DNA from: JBIKLM01 sp044375105
GTDB taxonomy: Bacteria; Planctomycetota; UBA1135; GCA-002686595
Direction: 5' to 3'
Assembly (NCBI GenBank): GCA_044375105.1
Contig: JBILNK010000018.1
Span: forward strand, 1-37,957
DNA length: 37,957 nucleotides
The translations under genes and the position numbers were made by a program. Positions 22,887 to 31,166 of this stretch are shown in pieces. Under the pieces are notes generated by a model. The model was not told where the DNA came from. It searched no databases and saw only the letters and a program-made list of their open reading frames with translations. Every line of letters starts with the position of its first letter. Position 1 is the stretch's first letter.

Positions 22887-24839
22887 ATGCGCAAAGAGTT
22901 CGAAGAACTCAAACAGACCGGGCAGCTGCCTTCGCCCACAGGCGTAGGCATCCGGATCCTGACATTGACTCAGGAGGAGGAATGCTCTCTGGACGAGCTG
23001 GTGGCGACCCTGCAGGTCGACCCGGCTTTGACCGGGCGTATCCTCAAGCTGGCGGCTTCCGCTCAGGCAGCCAGCTCCATGCCGGTCGCATCGCTCAAGG
23101 AGGCTGCCATGCGTCTCGGGCTGCGCACCGTCACCAGCGTGGCCCTGGGTTTCTCGGTCATCTCCGACGATCGTCCCGAAACCTGTCCCAATTTCGACTA
23201 CGATTTGTACTGGTCCGCTTCCATGGCCTGTGGCCTGGCCTCCCAGGAGCTTTCGCAGCGTCTGGGCTTGGCCACCCCCGCCGAAGCGTTCACCTGCGCG
23301 CTGCTCTCGCGCATCGGACAGCTGGCTCTCGCTTCCTGCCATCCGGTCGAGTTCTCCGAGCTGCTCGAGCAGGTCCAGCGCGACCCGAACCAGAGCCTGC
23401 GCGAACTCGAGACCGATCGTTTCGGCATCGATCACACCGAAATCGCCGAGGCGATGATGTTCGAGTGGGGGCTTCCATCGGCCTTTGGCGAGGTGGCGCG
23501 CAGCCTTGAGGACGAAAACGGTGATCAGAAGCTCGACGGATACGCCCGCGAGCTGTGGCGCGTGATCCGCGACGGTGCAATCATCGCCAGCCTGTGTATG
23601 CAGGGCGACAACCCCTCGGCTAATCTGGTCGACGACCTGATCCACCTGCGCCAGAGGCTGGAGGTGATGGGCGTCAACCTGACCGAGGTCTGCGACGCCG
23701 TGCTGCGCCAGTGGGTCGAATGGGGCGCGATGCTCTCGCTGCCGACCAAGGAGCTCGCCTCCAAGCTCTCGCCGGTCAACGTGCTCGGCAGCCTGGCCCG
23801 GCGCCGGGAGGAGCACCAGGCTCTGGCGCAGGGCGAATTCTGCAGTCTCCAGGCCACTGGCATCCGTGTGCTGGCCGTCGACGACGACCCGCTGTCCCTG
23901 CGCCTTCTCGAAAAGCTGCTCCGCGAGGCGGGACACGAGGTCTTCACGGCCAAGAACGGCCGCGAGGCTCTGGCTCTAACCCTCAAAGTGCGTCCCCAGG
24001 TGGTCGTGACCGATTGGCAGATGCCCGATATCGACGGCCTGGAATTCTGCCGGGCCCTGCGACGCAGCCGGTTCGGGCGGCGTATCTACGCACTGCTCTT
24101 GACAGGCAAATGCAACGATGAGCAGATCCTGGAGGCCTTCGACGCCGGCGTGGACGATTACATCGTAAAGCCGGTCAAGCCGCTCCTGTTCATGGCTCGT
24201 CTGCGGGCAGGAATCCGGCTGGTCAAGCTGCAGGAGCAGGTCGAGCGAGACCAGGCCATGCAGATCAAGAACGCCACGATGATGGCGCGTATGAACCGTC
24301 AGCTCAAGGAAGCGGCCAACACAGATTTCCTTACGCTTTTGCCGAATCGCCGCTGCGCCATGGAGCAGTTCCAGAAAGAGTGGCGTACGGCGCTCGAGCT
24401 GGGGTCCCCGCTGTCGGTCTTGATGATGGACATCGACTACTTCAAGACCGTCAATGACACATACGGCCACGATACCGGCGACGCCGTGCTGCGTGAAACC
24501 GCGCGTGTGATCAAGATGGCCGTGCGGCGTAACGATACCGCCGCACGCATGGGAGGCGAGGAGTTCCTGGTGATCTGCCCGGGAGCCGACCTGGAGGAGT
24601 CTCTGATGATTGGCAATCGCATCCGCCAGCGGGTCGAGGAGAACCAGGTGAGCTTCGGGAACTTCCATTGCAACGTTTCCATCTCTATCGGCTGCGCCGA
24701 GAATCTCCCCGGCGTCCAGGACATCGATCACTTGCTGCGCCTCGCGGACGGAGCTGTCTACGCCTCGAAGTCCGCCGGCCGCAACCGGGTCTCCGCCGCG
24801 CCGCGACCGACCCCGCCCGGGCAGGCTAAATCGGCCTGA
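22887..24839 (+). CDS. HDOD-REC-GGDEF protein (response-regulated diguanylate cyclase)
   Basis: The 650-residue protein combines a HDOD domain (about 5-215), a linker helix, a REC domain (about 328-445) and a GGDEF domain (about 470-635). REC has the full catalytic set: the DDD acidic cluster in AVDDDPLS, phosphoacceptor D376 in VVTDWQMPDIDG, a Thr in LLLTGK and a Lys in VKPVKP. The cyclase has an intact GGEEF site (556-560), an upstream metal Asp in MMDIDYFKTVNDTYGH, and an RxxD inhibitory site (R547 to D550), so it should make c-di-GMP from GTP with product feedback. HDOD domains have no known catalytic residues and usually act as regulatory partners. With the HPt of the preceding protein as donor, a phosphorelay to D376 is plausible (inference). 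A PilZ protein is encoded about 2 kb downstream. Confidence 0.93.
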   Translation: MRKEFEELKQTGQLPSPTGVGIRILTLTQEEECSLDELVATLQVDPALTGRILKLAASAQAASSMPVASLKEAAMRLGLRTVTSVALGFSVISDDRPETCPNFDYDLYWSASMACGLASQELSQRLGLATPAEAFTCALLSRIGQLALASCHPVEFSELLEQVQRDPNQSLRELETDRFGIDHTEIAEAMMFEWGLPSAFGEVARSLEDENGDQKLDGYARELWRVIRDGAIIASLCMQGDNPSANLVDDLIHLRQRLEVMGVNLTEVCDAVLRQWVEWGAMLSLPTKELASKLSPVNVLGSLARRREEHQALAQGEFCSLQATGIRVLAVDDDPLSLRLLEKLLREAGHEVFTAKNGREALALTLKVRPQVVVTDWQMPDIDGLEFCRALRRSRFGRRIYALLLTGKCNDEQILEAFDAGVDDYIVKPVKPLLFMARLRAGIRLVKLQEQVERDQAMQIKNATMMARMNRQLKEAANTDFLTLLPNRRCAMEQFQKEWRTALELGSPLSVLMMDIDYFKTVNDTYGHDTGDAVLRETARVIKMAVRRNDTAARMGGEEFLVICPGADLEESLMIGNRIRQRVEENQVSFGNFHCNVSISIGCAENLPGVQDIDHLLRLADGAVYASKSAGRNRVSAAPRPTPPGQAKSA

Positions 24840-24872
24840 GCGAGGGCGCCGGCTCCACGGCAATGATTGGCC

Positions 24873-24898
24873 GGCCGGGTGCCCGAGGGCGCCCGGCC
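24873..24898 (+). terminator. Strong hairpin after the cyclase gene
   Basis: GGCCGGGTGCCC (24873-24884) pairs with GGGCGCCCGGCC (24887-24898) with one T-G mismatch that is a wobble in RNA. It begins 34 bp after the stop codon. There is no T-tract, but the stem is very stable. Confidence 0.55.
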
Positions 24899-25409
24899 TC
24901 GCTTGGATCGGATCCGCATCGGTCGGTTGTGAGCTCTGGGTAGCTGCGGACGTTTCCGTGATACGGGTCGGTCGCGCTCGGCGCACAGGCCGTTCTCGCG
25001 CAGGCTGGGCCGGCTGGGGTCAGCACGCGCCGCGGCTCTGCGCCGGCCGGCACAGCGCTCCCGAGCGCCGGTCGCCAAGCACCGCCTCGCCACCCCGCTG
25101 CTCGGCCCGCTCTTATGCTGCCGCTGCCGCCCGCGGCATCTGGTCGAGGTTTTTGGGCGGTGCGCTCCGTTCCGCCGCAGGCTGGGCCGGCTTGGAACGT
25201 CGACGCCGCAGCCCTGGCGCTTCGGCTCAGGGCGTGTTCAGGGGGTTGCTTCGCCGCTGGGATCGCAGGCAGGCGCCAGGGCCGGCGCCGCTTGCGGGCT
25301 CGCCCGGGGAGTGACTCGCCGTCCCTCGGGGTCGCGCGGCGCTCGCGCTGGGCTCGCAGGCGAGCTCGGCCTGGTGGGGGAGCTTTCGAGCTGGCAGGCT
25401 AGCTGGACC
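24899..25409. other. Intergenic region before the UMF1-like transporter
   Basis: About 510 bp without a supported gene. A 17-bp direct repeat, CGCAGGCTGGGCCGGCT, occurs at 24999-25015 and 25176-25192. Open frames are short and Arg/Ala-rich. No clear promoter could be picked. Confidence 0.4.
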
Positions 25410-26795
25410 ATGACAGTCGGCCACGGGACCACATCCAGCGGACGCCTCGCACGGCTGTATGCCCGCCTGGGTATCGAGACCCGTGCGGCGCGGGCCTGGG
25501 CCCTCTACGATTTTGCCAATTCGGCCTTCATCACCACGGTCGTCGCGGCCCTGTTCCCGATCTACTTCGAGTCCGTGGCCGCCGCGGACCTGAGCGAGCG
25601 CGAGGCCACGGCGCTGTTCAGCTGGTCGACGACTCTGGCCCTGGTCCTGACGGCCCTGCTGAATCCGCTGCTCGGGCCGGTGGCCGACTACCTGGCTTGG
25701 CGCAAGCGTTTCTTCGCCGCATTCCTGTCCCTGGGCGTGCTGTCGACAGCAGGTCTGTTCACGGTCGGGCCTGGGGACGCCCTCTGGGCGGCGCTGCTGT
25801 TCGGCCTGGCCAACATCGGCGCGGCGGGCAGTTTCGTGTTCTACGACGCCCTACTGCCTCACGTGGCGCCGCCGGAGCGCATCGACCGGCTCTCCAGCAC
25901 CGGCTATTCGCTGGGCTATCTGGGTGGCGGCCTGCTGCTGGCTCTCAATCTGCTGTGGATCCAGCAGCCCGGCTGGTTCGGGCTGCCCTCCGGGGAGGGC
26001 CTCGATGCCGCTGCCAAGACCCTGCCGGCCCGCTTGGCGTTCCTTTCGGTGGCGGTCTGGTGGGCGCTGTTCTCCTTGCCGCTGCTGCGGCGCGTGCCGG
26101 AGCCGCCGCGCACGATCGAGTCCGACGAGCGCGCCGGGCAGAGCGGTCTCCAGGTCGCCTTCACCCGCCTGCGCGAGACCTTCGCCGAGCTGCGCCAGCA
26201 CCGTGATGCGGGCCTGATGCTGCTGGCCTTCCTGCTCTACAACGACGGCATCTCGACCATCTTCCGCATGGCGGCCTGGTTCGGGGCCCAGCGCGGTTTC
26301 GAATCCCCGCTGCTGATCGGTTCGATCCTTTTGGTGCAGGCCTTGGGGGTGCCCTGCGCCCTCGGATTCGCCGGGCTGGCGCGCCGGCTCACGGTCAAGA
26401 CCGCCATCCTGATCGGGGTGCTGGCTTACCTCGGGATCACGCTGCTGGCCTTCTGGATGAGCACAGAAACTCACTTCCTGATGCTGGCGGTCGCCGTCGG
26501 GCTGGTGATGGGCGGCACCCAGGCCCTCTCGCGCTCCCTGTTCGCCTCGCTGATCCCCAAGCACAAATCGGGGGAGTATTTCGCCCTGTTCGGCGTGCTC
26601 GAGAAGTTTGCCGGCATCTTCGGCCCGCTGCTGTTCGCGCTGACCGCCGGCGCGCTGCCGGAGGGTCAGCAGCATTTCGCGGTGCTGACCATCGCGCCGT
26701 TCTTCCTGCTGGGGGCGCTGGTGCTGTGGCGCGTGGACGTGCCCCGCGGGCAGGCGCGCGCACGGGCCCTCGAGGCCGCTACCGAAGCGCTCTGA
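25410..26795 (+). CDS. MFS transporter, UMF1/Atg22 family
   Basis: The 461-residue protein carries the family hallmark WALYDFANSAF near its N-terminus (about residues 30-40) and about 12 hydrophobic segments. The second half includes QALSRSLFASLIPKHKSGEYFALF, matching the conserved mid-protein loop motif of UMF1/Atg22 transporters (quoted as a pattern; key residues SR, P, GE, F). Yeast Atg22 is linked to vacuolar amino-acid efflux; the substrate of the bacterial members is unknown. The frame is open to 25311 but the ATG at 25410, just before the hallmark segment, is preferred. The gene is convergent with the PilZ gene, 27 bp apart. Confidence 0.88.
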   Translation: MTVGHGTTSSGRLARLYARLGIETRAARAWALYDFANSAFITTVVAALFPIYFESVAAADLSEREATALFSWSTTLALVLTALLNPLLGPVADYLAWRKRFFAAFLSLGVLSTAGLFTVGPGDALWAALLFGLANIGAAGSFVFYDALLPHVAPPERIDRLSSTGYSLGYLGGGLLLALNLLWIQQPGWFGLPSGEGLDAAAKTLPARLAFLSVAVWWALFSLPLLRRVPEPPRTIESDERAGQSGLQVAFTRLRETFAELRQHRDAGLMLLAFLLYNDGISTIFRMAAWFGAQRGFESPLLIGSILLVQALGVPCALGFAGLARRLTVKTAILIGVLAYLGITLLAFWMSTETHFLMLAVAVGLVMGGTQALSRSLFASLIPKHKSGEYFALFGVLEKFAGIFGPLLFALTAGALPEGQQHFAVLTIAPFFLLGALVLWRVDVPRGQARARALEAATEAL

Positions 26796-26822
26796 GGTTG
26801 GCCGGGCCGTCCGCCGCCGCGC

Positions 26823-27515
26823 TCACTCTTCGTCGCCGCGCGAGCGCAGGGCCAGGAAGCGCTCTAGGGTCGAGCGGGCTTCGGCCGCGCCTTGACCGCC
26901 GATCTCCGTGCGGTAGCCGTAGACCACGTTGAGGCCGCATAGGCGCCGTGCGCGCAGCGAGGCCTTGGCTTTGACCGGCGCCTCCCCGGGGAACAAGTCG
27001 AGGTGCACCTCGTGCCAGCGAGCGCTCTCGAGCATCCAGGGCTCCTCCGCGTCGAACAGCACCGCGCAACCCGAGGGGGACGCGTCGAAGAGCTGGCCCT
27101 CGCGCACCTGGCCTCCGTCGGGCCCCACCAGCCGCGCGCGCACCGGGTTGTCGAAGTTGATGCGCACGCGGCGCTCGCGCCGCTGTCCGACCAGCTCCGC
27201 CAGGGCCGCAGCCTCTTGAGTCTCGACCTGGAACTGATAGCTGTGCTCGCCGCCGCCCAGCCGCCAGGAACAGGCCTTGGCCGGGGTCGCCAGCGCGCCG
27301 ATGTCGTCGCGTAGGTCGAAGTGCAGCACCACCGGCTCTCCGATGGTCAGCTTGGGCGCGCGCCGCTCGGGGAATTGCACGGTGACCATGGCGCCGTCGC
27401 GGGCTAGGTCGATCTGGCAATCCGATCCCGCGTACGAGTCGGGCTGGCCCAGGGGCGCCACGATCACGCGGATCGTGGTCTCCACGTCGGAAACGGAAGC
27501 GAGCGGGGTAAACAT
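26823..27515 (-). CDS. PilZ-domain protein (probable c-di-GMP receptor)
   Basis: From an ATG at 27515 this is 230 residues. The C-terminal half (about 108-225) is a PilZ domain with both c-di-GMP-binding motifs: RxxxR as R112 to R116 in QRRERRVRINF, and D/NxSxxG as D144-A-S146-P-S-G149. The N-terminal half (about 10-105) resembles the YcgR-type N-terminal beta domain by pattern (GEPVVLHFDLRDD). It probably binds c-di-GMP, perhaps made by the GGDEF protein 2 kb to the left, and acts on motility or surface output; no target gene is visible. The frame extends upstream to 27929 but that part is low-complexity and overlaps the divergent gene, so the shorter start is used. Confidence 0.85.
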   Translation of the reverse strand: MFTPLASVSDVETTIRVIVAPLGQPDSYAGSDCQIDLARDGAMVTVQFPERRAPKLTIGEPVVLHFDLRDDIGALATPAKACSWRLGGGEHSYQFQVETQEAAALAELVGQRRERRVRINFDNPVRARLVGPDGGQVREGQLFDASPSGCAVLFDAEEPWMLESARWHEVHLDLFPGEAPVKAKASLRARRLCGLNVVYGYRTEIGGQGAAEARSTLERFLALRSRGDEE

Positions 27516-27728
27516 GGACGAGCTTGTCCTTCGACCGTCCCGGTGGTCCGACTCAAGCCGGGAGCCCCACCGGACGGGCGCCCCAGCACCACCCGTCTGG
27601 GCCCCGTAGGCGGCGCCCTGGCGGCGGCCGTAGGGCTCTTGCAGCCGAGACGCCGGCCGCACCGGTCGCACTTCCGGCGCCAGAGGCCCGCGTTCGGTCC
27701 GGGGGGACCCTGGCCACTGGTACTCGGC

Positions 27729-27734
27729 TAAGTT
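27729..27734 (+). promoter_or_regulatory. Possible -10 box TAAGTT of the peroxidase gene
   Basis: TAAGTT ends seven bases before the GTG at 27742. At this spacing transcription would begin at or next to the start codon, giving a leaderless mRNA. No -35 box is evident. Confidence 0.4.
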
Positions 27735-27741
27735 GAGGGTC

Positions 27742-29055
27742 GTGCGCGCTTCCCTGCTCCTGCTGCTCCTGGCCGGGCCCCTGTCCCAGGAGCCCGAGAT
27801 CCGACGGCCGCCCCAGGGGCCGGGGCCCGCCGACCTGCTGGCCGAGATCGGCCTCGGTTTCTCCCCGGCCGCCCTGGCCGATTTCCTGGCGGCAAGCCCG
27901 CGCCCGCCCCTGCCGCCCAGCCCCGGCAATCCCTGGGCGGACGACCTGGGCGCCGCGCGCCTCGGTCAGCGGCTGTTCTTCGACCCGGGCCTTTCCTGGG
28001 GTGGCGCCACCCACTGCGCCGCCTGCCATCCGCCCAACCGCCTGTTCACCAACGGGGTCATGGATCTGCGCGGCCCGGAGGCCCTGCGACGCCAGAGCCC
28101 GACCCTGGTGGACGCCGCCTACCTGCCCTGGTTCGGCTGGACCGGCAGCAGCGACAGCCTGTGGGCCCAGGCCCTCGGCCCGCTCGAGGACGTCACCGAG
28201 CACGACGGCAACCGGGTGGCCTTCGTGCACCACCTCGCCGAGTCGCCGGAACTCGCGGCCTCCTACGAAGCGCTCTTCGGGCCGCTGCCCAGCGTCGAGG
28301 AGCGCGCCCGCTGGCCGCGCGAGGCCAAGCCCATCCCTGCCCGGCCGAACCACCGCCTCGCGCTGGCCTGGCAGACCATGAGCCCCGCCCAGCAGGAGGT
28401 GGCCAGCCGGGTGCTGGTGAACATCGGCAAGGCGATCGAGGCCTACGAGCGGCGCCTGCTCAGCGGACCGGCGCCCTTCGACGCCTTCGTGGAGGGCCTG
28501 CGGCGCGGCGATCGCGAAGCCTTGGATGCCTACGGCCCCCCGGCCGCCCGCGGGGCCTTCGTGTTCTTCGAGCGCGCGCGCTGCCAGCGCTGCCACAGCG
28601 GCCCCCACTTCAGCGACGGCGGTTTCCACGACAACCGCGCGCCGGTGCTCGAGCCCGAGCGCGAGGACCCCGGCCGGGCCCTGGGGCTCGCCAAGTTGGC
28701 GGCCAGCCCCTTCAACGCCTGGGGCCCCTTCGGCGACCCGCGGCTCCCGCCCCCGGCGCTTCCGGACGCCGAGTCGCAGCGCGGCCTCTGGCGCACGGCG
28801 CCGCTGCGCAATCTGAGCCGTCCCGGCGGCTACACCCACGAGGGCCAGTTGCACAGCCTCAGCGCCGTGATCGAACACTATTCGAGCCTCGCGGGCGCCC
28901 GGCCCGCCGACGACGGCCGCCCCGCGGAGGTCGAGCCCCTGAACCTCAGCGTCGACGAGCGCGCCGATCTGGAGTCGTTCCTGCGCTCCCTGCAGGGCCC
29001 GCCGCCGCCGGAGACCTGGCGCCAGCGGCCGCGCACCGAGCCCGCCGGCGGTTGA
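27742..29055 (+). CDS. Di-heme cytochrome c peroxidase (CcpA/MauG family)
   Basis: From the GTG at 27742 this is 437 residues (a TTG at 27733 would add three). A short signal peptide (RASLLLLLLAGPLS) precedes the mature protein, so it acts outside the cytoplasm. Two c-type haem motifs are present: CAACH in the N-terminal domain (C92 to H96 from the GTG) and CQRCH in the C-terminal domain (C281 to H285). The ARLGQRLFFDPGLSWGG segment before the first haem is a family hallmark. Such enzymes reduce hydrogen peroxide with electrons from small cytochromes, or as MauG-like enzymes oxidise protein side chains. It is longer than classical CcpA (about 320-350), with an insertion between the haems. It is divergent from the PilZ gene. 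Confidence 0.92.
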   Translation: MRASLLLLLLAGPLSQEPEIRRPPQGPGPADLLAEIGLGFSPAALADFLAASPRPPLPPSPGNPWADDLGAARLGQRLFFDPGLSWGGATHCAACHPPNRLFTNGVMDLRGPEALRRQSPTLVDAAYLPWFGWTGSSDSLWAQALGPLEDVTEHDGNRVAFVHHLAESPELAASYEALFGPLPSVEERARWPREAKPIPARPNHRLALAWQTMSPAQQEVASRVLVNIGKAIEAYERRLLSGPAPFDAFVEGLRRGDREALDAYGPPAARGAFVFFERARCQRCHSGPHFSDGGFHDNRAPVLEPEREDPGRALGLAKLAASPFNAWGPFGDPRLPPPALPDAESQRGLWRTAPLRNLSRPGGYTHEGQLHSLSAVIEHYSSLAGARPADDGRPAEVEPLNLSVDERADLESFLRSLQGPPPPETWRQRPRTEPAGG

Positions 29056-29358
29056 CCCCGGGCGCCTGCGGGCAGCCGCCGGGCCGGTTCTCGAGAATCC
29101 GCGTGCGTGCCCGTCGCGCCGCCGGGCAGGCCTGCCGTCCTGGCTGTGGCAGCCCAGCTCCGCCTGTGAGCAGCGCGCTCATCCTGCCCGGATTTTGGCG
29201 TGCCCGCCCGCGCCGCAAGCCGCGCGCCGAGACGCAGCGCGGGGCGCGGATCCCTTCGCACAAGCCCCTGTGGAGTTGGCTGGCAACGCGCGTCCGTGTG
29301 CGCGCGGCGCGTGCCCCGGAGCGGGCGCGGCCATGACGGCCAGGCCATGCCGGCCCGG
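29056..29358. other. Gap between the convergent peroxidase and purK genes
   Basis: 303 bp with no supported gene. It contains two perfect palindromes, TTCTCGAGAA near 29089 and GGCAGGCCTGCC at 29124-29135, but no hairpin with a T-tract. Confidence 0.4.
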
Positions 29359-30495
29359 TCAGGTCGGCCGCTGCGCGAAGCGCTGACGCGCGGCGCGGGC
29401 GCGCTGTTCGCCGCGCTCGGGATCGGAGTCGAGCACCGTCAGGTGGCCCATCTTGCGGCCCGGGCGGGCGCTGGCCTTGCCGTAGAGGTGCAGGTGCACG
29501 CCCGCATCAGCCAGGCAGGCGGCCAGGTCGATGCCGGCGGGCTCCCACAGGTCGCCCAGCAGGTTGGCCATCACCGCGCTCTGGCGGGGCGCCGTGCTGC
29601 CTAGCGGCAGGTCGAGCACCGCGCGCAGGTGCTGCTCGAACTGGTCGGTTTCGGCGGCTTCCAGGGTGGCGTGGCCGGAGTTGTGGGGGCGTGGGGCCAG
29701 CTCGTTGACCAGCAGTTGGTCGCCGACCTGGAACAGTTCCGCGCAGAGCAGCCCCACGGCGCCCAGGCTCTCGGCGATCGCCAGCCCGAGCTCCTGGGCT
29801 CGGCGCGCCAGGTCCGGCGGGATGCGCGCGGGGAAGTGGGTCAGGTCGAGGATGCCGCCCACGTGCCGATTCTCCATGGGCGGATAGACCGCGGAGCGCC
29901 CGGAGGGCGTGCGCGCCACGATCACCGAGAGCTCGCGCTCGAAGGGCACCACCTGCTCGAGCACGGCGGCCGAGCAGCGCAGGCTCAGGAAGCCCGCTTC
30001 GGCTTGGTCGACCGAGGACAGCCGCACCTGGCCCTTGCCGTCGTAGCCGAGCTCCGCGGTCTTGAGGATCGCCGCCGGGCCGAGGGCCTGGGCCGCCGCG
30101 CGCGCCTCTGCGGCGCTGCGCACGGGCCGGTAGGGCGCCACGGGGAAACCGGCCCCGGCCAGGAAGCCCTTCTCCTCGATGCGCTGGCGGCAGATGCCCA
30201 GCACGCGATGGCTCGGCCGCACCGGGCGCAGGCGCTCGAGCTCGGCCAGGGTTGCGGCCGGCACGTTCTCGAACTCGAAGGTGATCAGCTCGCAGGGCGC
30301 GGCGAAATCCAGGGCCGCGCCGAGGTCGTCGAAGGGGGCGCGCACATGCCGATCGGCCAGGGCCGCCGCGGGCGCCGTGGGATCCGGGTCGAAGATCGCC
30401 ACGCCCAGGCCCAGGCGCCGCGCAGCCTGGGCCAGCATGCGGCCGAGCTGGCCGCCGCCCACGATGCCGATCGTGCGGTTGTGGCCCGTGCCCAT
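29359..30495 (-). CDS. purK: 5-(carboxyamino)imidazole ribonucleotide synthase
   Basis: PurK uses ATP and bicarbonate to carboxylate AIR to N5-CAIR in purine synthesis. The 378-residue ATP-grasp protein starts with the nucleotide-fold motif TIGIVGGGQLGRML, has FEFENVP, the ATP-grasp segment AILKTAELGYDGKGQ, and the metal/nucleotide region NELAPRPHNSGHAT near the C-terminal third. The length is normal. Its start lies seven bases after the purE stop, so the two form an operon and N5-CAIR passes directly to PurE. Confidence 0.97.
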   Translation of the reverse strand: MGTGHNRTIGIVGGGQLGRMLAQAARRLGLGVAIFDPDPTAPAAALADRHVRAPFDDLGAALDFAAPCELITFEFENVPAATLAELERLRPVRPSHRVLGICRQRIEEKGFLAGAGFPVAPYRPVRSAAEARAAAQALGPAAILKTAELGYDGKGQVRLSSVDQAEAGFLSLRCSAAVLEQVVPFERELSVIVARTPSGRSAVYPPMENRHVGGILDLTHFPARIPPDLARRAQELGLAIAESLGAVGLLCAELFQVGDQLLVNELAPRPHNSGHATLEAAETDQFEQHLRAVLDLPLGSTAPRQSAVMANLLGDLWEPAGIDLAACLADAGVHLHLYGKASARPGRKMGHLTVLDSDPERGEQRARAARQRFAQRPT

Positions 30496-30502
30496 GAAAC
30501 GC

Positions 30503-31027
30503 TCAGCCGGCGGGGGGCGGGTCGAGCCGGGCTTGCAACACCGCTTCGGTCTGCGCCCGGCGGAAGGCCAGCAGGCGCTCGCGCAGCGCTGGGTCCTCGA
30601 GGGCCAGGATGCTGGCCGCCAGGAGCGCCGCGTTCTTGGCCCCGGCCTCGCCGATCGCCAGGGTGCCGACCGGCACGCCGGCGGGCATCTGCACGATCGA
30701 GAGCAGCGAATCCACGCCCGCTAGCATCTTCGAGCGCACCGGCACGCCCAACACCGGCAGATGCGTCTTCGCGGCGCACATGCCCGGCAGGTGCGCGGCG
30801 CCCCCGGCGCCGGCGATGATCACCTGCAGGCCCCGGCCGGCGGCTTCCTCCGCATAGCGGAAGAGCAGGTCCGGAGTCCGGTGGGCCGAGACCACGCGCG
30901 CCTCCGCAGGGATGCCCAGGGCGGCCAGCTGCTCGGCGGCGTGGCGCAGGGTCTCCCAGTCCGAGCTCGAGCCCATGATCACGCCGACCCGGGGTCGGGC
31001 CGGCTCGGGGCTCTGGGGCGACGCCAT
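30503..31027 (-). CDS. purE: 5-(carboxyamino)imidazole ribonucleotide mutase
   Basis: PurE converts N5-CAIR to CAIR, following PurK. From the ATG at 31027 it has 174 residues with the hallmark motifs GVIMGSSSDW, VVSAHRTPD (catalytic His), GAGGAAHLPGM and GVPV. Co-occurrence with PurK marks it as a class I mutase. The frame is open to 31267, but that extension is low-complexity, covers the tandem repeat and overlaps the divergent kinase gene, so it is rejected. A TACACT hexamer sits six bases before the ATG, suggesting a leaderless transcript. Confidence 0.96.
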   Translation of the reverse strand: MASPQSPEPARPRVGVIMGSSSDWETLRHAAEQLAALGIPAEARVVSAHRTPDLLFRYAEEAAGRGLQVIIAGAGGAAHLPGMCAAKTHLPVLGVPVRSKMLAGVDSLLSIVQMPAGVPVGTLAIGEAGAKNAALLAASILALEDPALRERLLAFRRAQTEAVLQARLDPPPAG

Positions 31028-31033
31028 GGGGCG

Positions 31034-31039
31034 AGTGTA
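31034..31039 (-). promoter_or_regulatory. Possible -10 box TACACT of purE-purK
   Basis: Read on the minus strand, TACACT ends six bases before the purE ATG. It fits a TANNNT -10 element for a leaderless mRNA. No -35 is apparent. Confidence 0.45.
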
Positions 31040-31097
31040 GCCCCGGGGTTTCCGCGGAATCCACCGGCGGGCGGGGGCCCGCTCGGGAGCGGGCCCC

Positions 31098-31138
31098 GCT
31101 GGGCAGGGCCGTCGCTGGGCAGGGCCGTCGCTGGGCAG
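31098..31138. repeat. 16-bp tandem repeat, 2.6 copies, in the purE/kinase divergent region
   Basis: GCTGGGCAGGGCCGTC is repeated exactly at 31098-31113 and 31114-31129 and continues as GCTGGGCAG to 31138. It lies between two divergent start codons and so could affect either promoter. Confidence 0.75.
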
Positions 31139-31166
31139 TGGCGCCCGGCCGCGGCAGACTGGCGCC

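Noticed and set aside
24999..25192. A 17-bp direct repeat in the gap before the UMF1-like gene as possible attachment sites
   Set aside because: The enclosed DNA holds no integrase or cargo, and the repeat is made of motifs common in this composition.
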